A DNA stretch of 64,000 nt from NCBI GenBank assembly GCA_016937155.1, contig JAFGWM010000041.1:1-64000 (forward strand), written 5' to 3'. Position numbers and translations under genes: made by a program. This document shows positions 45,101 through 52,418 of this stretch, one piece after another; position 1 is the stretch's first letter, and each line of letters begins with the position of its first letter. A model generated the notes under the pieces. That model saw nothing but the letters and a program-made list of their open reading frames with translations. It did no database searches and was not told where the DNA came from. Origin of the DNA: Deltaproteobacteria bacterium. GTDB taxonomy: Bacteria > Myxococcota_A > Polyangia > HGW-17.

Positions 45101-46179
45101 CTTACGATCAGATGAAAAAAGAACGTGAGGAAATGATTGCAAGAACTCAGACAAAGGTGAAACTCATCCAGACCGAAACCAGGCTCATTCCTATAAATTA
45201 TGCCAGTGCTCAGGATATTGCTAAAACGATCGAGTCAAACGTTAAAAGTTCCAGAGGGAAGGTCACTTTTGACAAGAGAACCAATGTAATTATTTTTGTG
45301 GATGTTCCATCTAAACTGAAGGTGGCTGAGAAGCTTGTCAGATCTCTGGATCTTCCAACTCCTCAGGTTCAGATCGAAGCAAGAATAGTTGAAGCTGAAT
45401 CCACATTCCTCAGAGAAATTGGTGTTCAGTGGGGTGGTTCACTTCTGGCATCCAGTGCTACTGGTAATCCAACCGGATTGATTTTCCCGAGTAATATTGG
45501 TATCGCCGGCGGTAATATGGATACAAAAACAGTTAGTGAAGGTATTTCAAGTGCTGGAGCAACCAATCCTGATTTTGCAGTTAATCTTCCTGCTTCAACA
45601 GGTAGTGGTTCCGGTGGTGCACTGGGAATGACACTGGGAAGTCTCGCAGGAGCGATGAATATAAACCTCAGACTGAGTGCTATGGAAGAGATAGGACATG
45701 TCAGGTCAATAGCAGCTCCTAAAATTACAACACTTGATAACACTGAAGCCAAAATAACTCAGGGTGTTGAAATCCCGTATCCCCAGTCCAGCGCTCAGGG
45801 TAATACTGTAATCATGAAACAGGCTGTTCTCAGTTTGAGTGTTACACCTCATGTAACCAATGATAATATGGTTCAGTTGAAAATTGAGGTAACAAAAGAC
45901 GAACCTGATGAAACCAACAAAGGTGCAGACGGTTCTCTGGGTATTGCCAAAAAAGCAGCAAAAACCAATATGTTGATTAAAAGTGGTGACACCGCAGTAA
46001 TTGGTGGTATTTATAAGAGACAGTCTACGCTATTATACAGAAAGATTCCATGGTTTGCAGATCTTCCGATTTTCGGTTGGCTCTTTAAGAGTCAGTACAA
46101 AAAGGATACCCGAAGCGAACTGCTTATATTCATAACACCAAGAGTACTTAACCGCTCCGGTGTAATTGGAAGTAAGTAA
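42112..46179 (+). CDS. pilQ: Type IV pilus secretin PilQ with a 600-residue coiled-coil insertion
   Basis: PilQ forms the outer-membrane pore for the pilus. This one has 1355 residues where 700-900 is usual. The order is signal peptide, AMIN domain (about 30-140), continuous Lys/Arg/Glu/Leu coiled coil (about 145-745), second AMIN domain (about 760-865, 'VVATITAVDFVNSPWSHQVV'), N0/STN domain (about 920-1000), N1/NolW domain (about 1020-1090), and secretin core to the end ('VRSIAAPKITTLDNTEA', 'SGDTAVIGGIYKRQ', 'ELLIFITPRVL'). The coil has no break in reading frame and the same codon style as the flanks. It is last of the five contiguous pil genes and is followed by a small lipoprotein. Confidence 0.93.
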   Translation: MRNYNNLLKSAFLLGILLLMPGKVYGSVSGNALTGISHRENGASTEVILQFRKSASFSIFRNENPPGITVELSHTRNTSVKNLKIESWAVSHVGVTTAVSGKVPYTRVSIVKARSGTYTVNSAGNRVIIVFTATQLPPPSTRAAMEKLAFLQKKSLEMEKQLSIARENLNRAKRELKREKNSLSSVRSDNSVLLSHIEKARKDYRLLSKKNSDVRTDLLNAEKQMKIARIKEKAALRRLADIERKTRQLNNARVEKAAELKKLSRTIWKRKIGARKLEKKLSEYQKEISRLNLRISSGEKNGQSVTDLKTRVVLLKTRTFKAEKDLKSVRKTVEKEESRRENLKKLSGIEEKKLAALKLKLGNERTILNSEISKLEQGVDNLRNKRSSLLGELKALENNRKFVQKSLRKEKILARKYREARENSQKLHQKARKLADIEISKAKKAELERKNHEILIADQKNYLSKLNVLKKNEENNLRALKKSREAHERLLKSEKARLRNLALSGNRKKLEALRQKQSRRLAEIKKLEKSAYRVKRNIDNATSSLRTMEKKISRSMKKLNRTRNEYRDIQVQLASMSKLRDEARAGLFQMKASLESTTLKRKSVQRKLNVLERNLAGKRREVKKVSIRLSSMEKKISSLSREKYLREAEMKSLASTASLLEKRIQENNAKISGLNLRKTRLKSEIDSLESRYRKIKSSMEKGRKANVSEENRLAKLMKLRKQKIAELEAKKAALLKDIAAVSSAKSEKHTRKISADKSVVATITAVDFVNSPWSHQVVLSFKGKEIPDRTYRKGNTILVRLPGAVFNKELARNMDTSAYKGPVSRFLTWNNSKSGKEALVKIYTNGIRRSEIRRRAHKLVILIPKSVAEVRSHKNRMKNVAPTVVAGYYSNLGKVVNNNLPTATKRKYRRSIKRAGKSRRGYRGRFVDLDFKDADLHNVIRLVTEVWGRSVVIPDDVKGTVTIKLTNVRVDRAFDVILKSKGLDWSYEGGNIIRIMTYDQMKKEREEMIARTQTKVKLIQTETRLIPINYASAQDIAKTIESNVKSSRGKVTFDKRTNVIIFVDVPSKLKVAEKLVRSLDLPTPQVQIEARIVEAESTFLREIGVQWGGSLLASSATGNPTGLIFPSNIGIAGGNMDTKTVSEGISSAGATNPDFAVNLPASTGSGSGGALGMTLGSLAGAMNINLRLSAMEEIGHVRSIAAPKITTLDNTEAKITQGVEIPYPQSSAQGNTVIMKQAVLSLSVTPHVTNDNMVQLKIEVTKDEPDETNKGADGSLGIAKKAAKTNMLIKSGDTAVIGGIYKRQSTLLYRKIPWFADLPIFGWLFKSQYKKDTRSELLIFITPRVLNRSGVIGSK

Positions 46180-46201
46180 TTTACTAGTAAAGGAACGGAA
46201 C

Positions 46202-46930
46202 ATGAAAAACAAATTTTTAATTCTGGCTATATTCATGATGATCAGTTCAGGATGTGCTGAAAACAGTTCTTCGCTGGTAATTGTTCAAAATCAGAGTCCC
46301 GAAACCAGCTGTACAGCATCAAACACTGTAGCTGATAACTTTATTTCACATGGAATTCTGGATCTTGGGGCAGCCAGATATAATATAACCCCACAGTACT
46401 ATGGCTGGTTCGTAATTGAGAATAATCTTACTTCAACTATTGAAAGTCATGGTATTGAGCTAAATAACGTCGAAATAAAGGAAGCTCATATAGATCTTAG
46501 TCTTGCCCAGGCTGGTGGAACGCTGGGATCTGATATAACTCAATTTGCAGACTATACTTTTGTAACTATTCCCCCAGGGGAGACCAGAAGTGTTCAGGTG
46601 AACCTGATACCCCCAAATGTAGCACAGAGACTCACCATTTCTTCTGGACAGTTCATTGAAGTTTTTGCGAAAGTACAACTTATCGGTGAGCGGGGGGGAA
46701 CCGAGATAGTTACCAATTCAATTAACTTTCCGGTAACTCTCTGTTACGGATGTCTTGTGGAAAACATAGGTCCATGCGATACAGCAACATTTCCCGAAAT
46801 TATTGAACAGGGTCATAGTTGTAATATGAGTCAGGATCTTAAACTTCACTGCTGCTATGATTCAAATTCTGCTGATGCTGACAATCCATACAGGTGCCCC
46901 GCTGTTGAAGGCACCACAACTGTGGAATAA
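46202..46930 (+). CDS. Lipoprotein downstream of pilQ
   Basis: This is a 242-residue lipoprotein with lipobox SSGC near residue 18. The middle is a predicted beta sandwich, and the last 60 residues hold six or more cysteines (LCYGC, CNMSQDLKLHCCYDS). No pilotin motif was recognised, but its place 22 bases after pilQ suggests a role with the secretin, such as a pilotin or stabiliser. The start was set at ATG 46202, after AAGGAACGGAAC. The function is not known. Confidence 0.75.
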   Translation: MKNKFLILAIFMMISSGCAENSSSLVIVQNQSPETSCTASNTVADNFISHGILDLGAARYNITPQYYGWFVIENNLTSTIESHGIELNNVEIKEAHIDLSLAQAGGTLGSDITQFADYTFVTIPPGETRSVQVNLIPPNVAQRLTISSGQFIEVFAKVQLIGERGGTEIVTNSINFPVTLCYGCLVENIGPCDTATFPEIIEQGHSCNMSQDLKLHCCYDSNSADADNPYRCPAVEGTTTVE

Positions 46931-46944
46931 AATCGGGTTTTACA

Positions 46945-47985
46945 ATGAAGAAAAATATTACATATGGTGATGCAGGTGTTTCCATAGAACGGGGAAATGA
47001 GCTGGTTGAGCGTATAAAACGGATAACCTCCAAAAGGAAAAAGAATCCGGATGTTCTGTCAGGAATAGGCGGATTTGCCGGTCTTTATAGTATACCATCA
47101 GGGTATCGTGAAGGTGTTCTGGTTAGTTCAACTGACGGTGTAGGTACCAAACTCAGAGTTGCCTTTGATATGGGCAGACATGATACCATTGGCTATGATC
47201 TTGTGGCAATGAGTGTCAATGATATTCTGGTGGCCGGTGCAAAACCTCTGTTTTTTCTGGATTATTTTGCTACTTCAAGACTGGATGTTGAAGTTGCGGC
47301 AAGTGTTGTTGAGGGAATAAGTAAAGCCTGTGAAAGCTGTGATGTAACACTCTTAGGCGGTGAGACAGCAGAACTCCCTGATTTTTACGCACCTGGAGAA
47401 TATGACCTTGCCGGTTTTGCCACAGGTATAGTGGAAAGATCTGAAATTCCATCACCTCTTGCTGTCACTGAAGGGGATATAGTATTTGCTCTTCCTTCAA
47501 GTGGACTTCATTCCAACGGATTTTCTCTGGCCCGAAAAATATTCTTTGAAGAATTGTCATGGGATATTCATCATCCATTTGGAGAGTCCGGTTCCACAAT
47601 CGGTGACATGCTGCTAGAGCCCACCAGAATATATACATCACCTGTTCTTGAACTACTGAGGCTCAGACTGATAAAAACCATGGTTCATGTAACCGGCGGT
47701 GGTTTGGTTGAAAATCCCCCAAGAAGTATGCCACATGGGCTGGGCATGGATATAAAAACTGGAAGCTGGGATATACCAGCAATATTTACAAAAATGAGTG
47801 ATGCCGGAGTTTCTACAGAGGAAATGTACCGGACTTTCAATATGGGGCTGGGTTTTTTAATGACAGTCAGTGAAAAGAATGCCGTTGATGTGAGAACAGT
47901 TCTGAAATCACTAGGGGAGCCATATTACGAGGTGGGTGTTATATCAGGTCGTGACAGTGATGGAAAGGAAACTAGGTTTATATAA
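46945..47985 (+). CDS. purM: Phosphoribosylformylglycinamidine cyclo-ligase PurM
   Basis: PurM (AIR synthetase) makes aminoimidazole ribonucleotide in purine synthesis. The 346-residue protein carries the family segments 'TYGDAGVSIERGNELV', 'STDGVGTKLRVAFD', 'NDILVAGAKPLFFLDY', 'LLGGETAELPDFY' and 'HVTGGGLVENPPR'. Its length is normal. It follows the pilQ lipoprotein by 14 bases, so pilus and purine genes may share a transcript. The purN fusion starts immediately after its stop. Confidence 0.95.
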   Translation: MKKNITYGDAGVSIERGNELVERIKRITSKRKKNPDVLSGIGGFAGLYSIPSGYREGVLVSSTDGVGTKLRVAFDMGRHDTIGYDLVAMSVNDILVAGAKPLFFLDYFATSRLDVEVAASVVEGISKACESCDVTLLGGETAELPDFYAPGEYDLAGFATGIVERSEIPSPLAVTEGDIVFALPSSGLHSNGFSLARKIFFEELSWDIHHPFGESGSTIGDMLLEPTRIYTSPVLELLRLRLIKTMVHVTGGGLVENPPRSMPHGLGMDIKTGSWDIPAIFTKMSDAGVSTEEMYRTFNMGLGFLMTVSEKNAVDVRTVLKSLGEPYYEVGVISGRDSDGKETRFI

Positions 47986-49164
47986 ATGAGCAAAACTCCT
48001 GTCGCGGTTTTTGTAAGTGGTCGTGGTTCCAATATGAAATCCCTGATTGATTGGTCCAGGAAATATAATAACTGCGGCTGGGAGGTTGTGTGTGTTATTT
48101 CAGACAATAAGGATGCGCCTGCTCTGAAAATCGCTTCAGACATGGAAGTCACCATATATTTTGTTGATCCTTCAAATAAATCGAAGGCTGAATATGAATC
48201 TGAAATTGATGAAATCCTGAATTCACATGACGTGGGTATTATAGCACTGGCAGGTTTCATGAGGATTATAGGTGAATACCTTCTGAAAAGATGGAGTGGT
48301 AGAATACTAAACATTCACCCATCACTTTTACCTGCTTTTCCAGGTCTTAATGTACAAAAACGTGCTCTGAATGCAGGAGTTGGGTTTTCAGGATGCAGTG
48401 TTCATCTTGTGGATGAAGGAATTGATTCGGGCAAAATCCTTGGCCAGGCCACAGTGGAGGTCCAACGGGGTGAGACGGTTGAATCTCTGACCAATAGAAT
48501 TCTTGAAAAGGAACACAAACTTTATCCCGAAGTGATCACCGAATACATAAATGTGATAAACCATAGGAGTTCAGTTGAGGAATTCATTATCAGGATGCAT
48601 GAACGTTTTGACATTATTCATGGCACTAAAACCGGGGAGAATTTACTTAATGACATTTCCGGTAACAAACCGGCTTTGGGTGTCAGTGCGTGTCTTTGCG
48701 GAATAAACTGCCGGTATGATGGAAAAAATCAATTTATGAAGGATTTATTGAGGATTGATGAAGAATACGAAATAGTTCCGTTATGTCCAGAGTTTGCTGG
48801 TAATCTGGGTGTTCCTCGACCTCCCATGGAATTTACTCTGCTGGATGTTTCCAGAGGAGAAAATCAGGTGGATCTCCAGATTGAAACCGGTGAATCAAAG
48901 CTCAGTGAACTGATTTGTGGTTCAGAGAAGATGAAGACGGTTTTCAACGAATTATCATGTCATTGTTTTATAGGAAAGGAACGTAGTCCTTCATGTGGTT
49001 CCAACTTTGTTCACATGGATGGAAAACTGGTGTTAAATAAAGGAATTTTTACTTCTATACTGGCGCAGGATCATATTCCGGTGATATCCGATGAAGTTTT
49101 TCGTATTAATTCAAAAGGGGTTCTTAAGAGAGTTTTATTGAATTTGAAGAATAAAAAGTGTTAG
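47986..49164 (+). CDS. purN: PurN-TudS fusion: GAR transformylase with DUF523 domain
   Basis: The first 200 residues are phosphoribosylglycinamide formyltransferase, with 'VFVSGRGSNMKSLID', 'LAGFMRIIG', the NIHPSLLPAFPG active-site loop and 'VDEGIDSGKILGQ'. Residues about 230-380 form a DUF523 domain, the family that includes the iron-sulfur 2-thiouracil desulfurase TudS. Its three probable cluster cysteines are present: Cys236 (SACLCG), Cys267 (LCPEF) and Cys337 (RSPSCGS). The two are joined by a 30-residue helical linker with no start or stop between them. It directly follows purM. Both domain calls are firm; activity of the second on thiolated bases is inference. Confidence 0.92.
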   Translation: MSKTPVAVFVSGRGSNMKSLIDWSRKYNNCGWEVVCVISDNKDAPALKIASDMEVTIYFVDPSNKSKAEYESEIDEILNSHDVGIIALAGFMRIIGEYLLKRWSGRILNIHPSLLPAFPGLNVQKRALNAGVGFSGCSVHLVDEGIDSGKILGQATVEVQRGETVESLTNRILEKEHKLYPEVITEYINVINHRSSVEEFIIRMHERFDIIHGTKTGENLLNDISGNKPALGVSACLCGINCRYDGKNQFMKDLLRIDEEYEIVPLCPEFAGNLGVPRPPMEFTLLDVSRGENQVDLQIETGESKLSELICGSEKMKTVFNELSCHCFIGKERSPSCGSNFVHMDGKLVLNKGIFTSILAQDHIPVISDEVFRINSKGVLKRVLLNLKNKKC

Positions 49165-49228
49165 TTGATTGACATTTTTACTTGTTCTTTATAGGGTTGT
49201 GTCCGACTGAAATCTGAGTGAGGAATTT

Positions 49229-51871
49229 ATGAAGAAACCACGTCCATTTGGAAAATACTATCTTCTTGAAAGAGTGAATGTCGGTGGAATGGCAGAAGTT
49301 TTCAAAGCCAAGCAGTTTGGCTCGGATGGCTTTGAGAAGATAGTTGCCATTAAAAGAATTCTTCCAAATATTGCTGAGGATGAGGAATTCATCATGATGT
49401 TTCGTGATGAAGCCATGATAAGTGTTCAACTGACTCATCCAAACATAGCGCAGATTACTGATCTTAATAAAGTTGATGATGTTTATTACATCGCTATGGA
49501 GTATGTTCACGGAAAAGATGTCAGGACAATTTTTGAAAGATGCAGAGCAGACCGAAATCCAATGACTCTGGCTCAGAGTTGTTTTATTGTAATGAAAGTG
49601 TGTGAAGCACTTGATTACGCCCACAACAAGAAAGACGCCAAGGGTATTGAAATCGGTATTGTGCACCGGGATATAAGTCCTCAGAATGTACTTATAAGTT
49701 ATGAAGGTGATGTAAAGGTAATTGATTTTGGAATTGCGAAAGCAGCTGGAAAAGCTTCTAAAACACAGGCAGGAATTCTGAAGGGAAAATTCGGCTATAT
49801 GTCTCCTGAACAGGTTCGGGGGAATATGCTGGATAGAAGAAGTGACATTTTTTCCCTTGGAATAGTGCTTTATGAGCTATTGACCAATGAGAGACTGTTT
49901 ATTGGTGAAAGTGACTTTTCAACCCTTGAGAAGGTACGTAATGTTGAGATACTTCCACCATCAACATACAACAGGAAGATTCCGGAACAACTTGAAAGTA
50001 TAGTTTTAAAAGCTCTGGCAAAAGAAGTGGAAGATCGATATCAGACTGCTGGCGATTTTCATGATGAACTTCAGGCATTCATGTACACCAGTGGGGAATT
50101 CTATTCCCGAAAAGATCTCAGTGCATGGATGAAAAAATCCTTTGCCAAGGAACTGGATGAAGAAAAGGGTAAACTGGAGGAGTATTCAAAATTCAAACCT
50201 GATGAACACATTATTGCTGCAAGTGAGCAGCAGTTCAGCATGCTTGACGATCCAACCTATACCCCTAATGTTAATCCTCAGATTATGAATAATCCTGTTT
50301 CAACAGGTGGTGATGACTGGTGGGAGGATGATGAGGTAGAGACAGCTCTTTACGATAAACCGGAAAATCAGCCCAATCACAGGGGAAAAGAAAAATCCAC
50401 AAAGAGAGTAGGAAAACAGCCGAAGCCCACAATGATGGGTATGGGCGGTATTCCGGAATTTCCGGACGTAACTGAAAAACCGGAAATAGGTCAACCCGGA
50501 CATGCATTTGGGGCACAGCAACCTGTTGCTCAGCAGTCTTTTGCACCACGTCAGGGTGCAGTTGGCTCTAAGGAATTAAATGCTGCACGTAATCAAAGTT
50601 ACATGAGTGGTCCCATGGCTGCAGTGAACCCAACGGATCCTTCTTTGCAGCAGCCGCTACAGCCGCATCCTCAGTATCCAAGTGAAGCTGCCTCCGGTGG
50701 TGGCGGAAGAACTGCCCTTATTGTAGTTACCGCAGTGGCCAGCATTATTATGGCTGCAGTTCTTTTTTGGTATTTCCAGCTCAGAAAGCCCCCGGTCTCT
50801 GATGGTGAAATTGAGATAAATGTTAATCCTTCCACTGAAGTTTCTGTAAAACTGAACGGCTCGGAAATTAAGGATGCTTCAGGAAATAAAATCAAAAAAT
50901 TTCCTTTCAGATTGAAAAAGAAAAGCGGTACTTACGATCTGGAAATTTCAGCTAAGGGCTACGTCACCTGGCGTGAAAAGGTTTCAGTTGAAACCAAAGT
51001 AATCAATAAGCTTAATATTGTGTTAAAGACTGACACTTTTAAGATGTTTGTGGATGGCAAACCTTCCGGTGCGGTTGTAAGTGTTGATGGTACAGCATTC
51101 AGTGAAAAAACCCCTTGGAAGGGGATGGATATTACCTCTGGTAAACACACCGTGTTAATTTCTTCCGGTGACAGTTACCACCCACACAAGGTTGTAACTG
51201 AGAAAAAAGCAGGAGAGATTCTTAATATTGCATATGATCTTGTTCCCAGAAAAGTAACAATCACGGTTAATACTCTCACAAAGGGAGCAAAGATCTGCAT
51301 TGTGAATGATCAAAACAAGGTTCCTACTGTCATTGACTGTCCAATTGCGGATAATGTTCCCTATGAGTTTACGACAGCCCCGGATACTAAGTATTTTCTT
51401 AAGATAGTAAAAAATAATTATAAGACTTTTTCAACTGCAATTAAATTTGATGGCAAGACCACATGGTCACTACCACTGGCTGTGGCTCTGGAGAAAAATT
51501 CCAGTGGGACCACTCTGGTAAATAACGGTACAAATAATACTGTTAATACGAATAATGGTGGCACTTATGTTATGCCTCCTCCTATGATTCATATCGCAAT
51601 AATGCATCCGATGGTAATGGACCCAAAACCCCCTGTTATGGTAAAACCACCAATGACAGGTGGTGGAAGTGGTGTGTTGAGAATCAACGCCAGACCGAGA
51701 TCTCAGATTTATGTTGATGGTGCACAAAAGGGATGGACTCCGAAGAAGTTGAATCTGAGTGCAGGAAGCCATAAAGTCACTCTCATCAACAATGCTCAGG
51801 GGCTAAAAAAGACCATTTATGTAAAAATCAATCCGGGGAAATCAATCACAAGAGTTGTCAGATTTCCATAG
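49229..51871 (+). CDS. Membrane Ser/Thr protein kinase with PEGA domains
   Basis: This is an 880-residue Hanks-type kinase. The N-terminal catalytic domain (about 1-290) has the Gly-rich loop VNVGGMAEVF, Lys in VAIKRIL, HRDISPQNV, the DFG motif and a GYMSPEQVRG activation segment, so it looks active. A Pro/Gln-rich region leads to one membrane helix (about 494-515). The outer part has several PEGA-type repeats, including the C-terminal 'GVLRINARPRSQIYVDGA' unit. The HRDISPQN loop and PEGA tail are common in myxobacteria. GAGG lies before the ATG. It lies upstream of an FHA protein, a likely phospho-threonine partner. Confidence 0.92.
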   Translation: MKKPRPFGKYYLLERVNVGGMAEVFKAKQFGSDGFEKIVAIKRILPNIAEDEEFIMMFRDEAMISVQLTHPNIAQITDLNKVDDVYYIAMEYVHGKDVRTIFERCRADRNPMTLAQSCFIVMKVCEALDYAHNKKDAKGIEIGIVHRDISPQNVLISYEGDVKVIDFGIAKAAGKASKTQAGILKGKFGYMSPEQVRGNMLDRRSDIFSLGIVLYELLTNERLFIGESDFSTLEKVRNVEILPPSTYNRKIPEQLESIVLKALAKEVEDRYQTAGDFHDELQAFMYTSGEFYSRKDLSAWMKKSFAKELDEEKGKLEEYSKFKPDEHIIAASEQQFSMLDDPTYTPNVNPQIMNNPVSTGGDDWWEDDEVETALYDKPENQPNHRGKEKSTKRVGKQPKPTMMGMGGIPEFPDVTEKPEIGQPGHAFGAQQPVAQQSFAPRQGAVGSKELNAARNQSYMSGPMAAVNPTDPSLQQPLQPHPQYPSEAASGGGGRTALIVVTAVASIIMAAVLFWYFQLRKPPVSDGEIEINVNPSTEVSVKLNGSEIKDASGNKIKKFPFRLKKKSGTYDLEISAKGYVTWREKVSVETKVINKLNIVLKTDTFKMFVDGKPSGAVVSVDGTAFSEKTPWKGMDITSGKHTVLISSGDSYHPHKVVTEKKAGEILNIAYDLVPRKVTITVNTLTKGAKICIVNDQNKVPTVIDCPIADNVPYEFTTAPDTKYFLKIVKNNYKTFSTAIKFDGKTTWSLPLAVALEKNSSGTTLVNNGTNNTVNTNNGGTYVMPPPMIHIAIMHPMVMDPKPPVMVKPPMTGGGSGVLRINARPRSQIYVDGAQKGWTPKKLNLSAGSHKVTLINNAQGLKKTIYVKINPGKSITRVVRFP

Positions 51872-52096
51872 TGATGAGATCTCGTTATTTACCAACTACT
51901 GTGGGGTGAGATCCGTCTTCCCGAATTTCTGTTAAAAGTGAGAATATTTTTAAGCGAATTTGTTGTTGCCTTGTTATGTAACTTTTTTTATTTATTAGAA
52001 TATTAAAAAAAAAGATCAATTTTTTGTTGATAAGGATAGAAATAAATAGTAAAAGCGTATTATCCTCCCGTTAGGTGTTTTAGAGGAGTAAAAGAT

Positions 52097-52345
52097 ATGA
52101 AATTTGTAAAAGTTTTTATGGCAGTTTCAGTCGTTTCTTCACTGCTTGCTTTTCCGGCAATGGCTCAGGACAAAAAAGATAAAGTTGTTCAGAAACTTGA
52201 TCTTGGTAGTGAGAGTCTTGATGGTGAGCTTTTAGGCCCTGATAATGGTCTTATGAGCGGTAGAAAGATTTCAATTATGAACTCTCTGATTCAGTTCAGA
52301 GACAATTTCATTCTTGAAATGATTAAGTCTGCTGAAGATCTGTAG
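52097..52345 (+). CDS. Small exported protein upstream of the GltG-like gene
   Basis: This is an 82-residue protein with a signal peptide cleaved near AMAQ and a mature part of about 59 residues: a charged stretch, 'LDGELLGPDNG', then a helix ending 'FRDNFILEMIKSAEDL'. AGAGGAG lies upstream of the ATG. I recall similar small exported proteins next to FHA/AgmX-type genes in deltaproteobacteria, but this is memory and unchecked. It lies between the kinase and the FHA protein, 73 bases before the latter, which suggests a periplasmic accessory of that complex. Confidence 0.72.
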   Translation: MKFVKVFMAVSVVSSLLAFPAMAQDKKDKVVQKLDLGSESLDGELLGPDNGLMSGRKISIMNSLIQFRDNFILEMIKSAEDL

Positions 52346-52418
52346 TCCAGTTTGCTGAGAAACTGAAAAAGATGAAATAACTTGATTGCAGCATATTATG
52401 CTGTTGGAGGAGTTTAGT

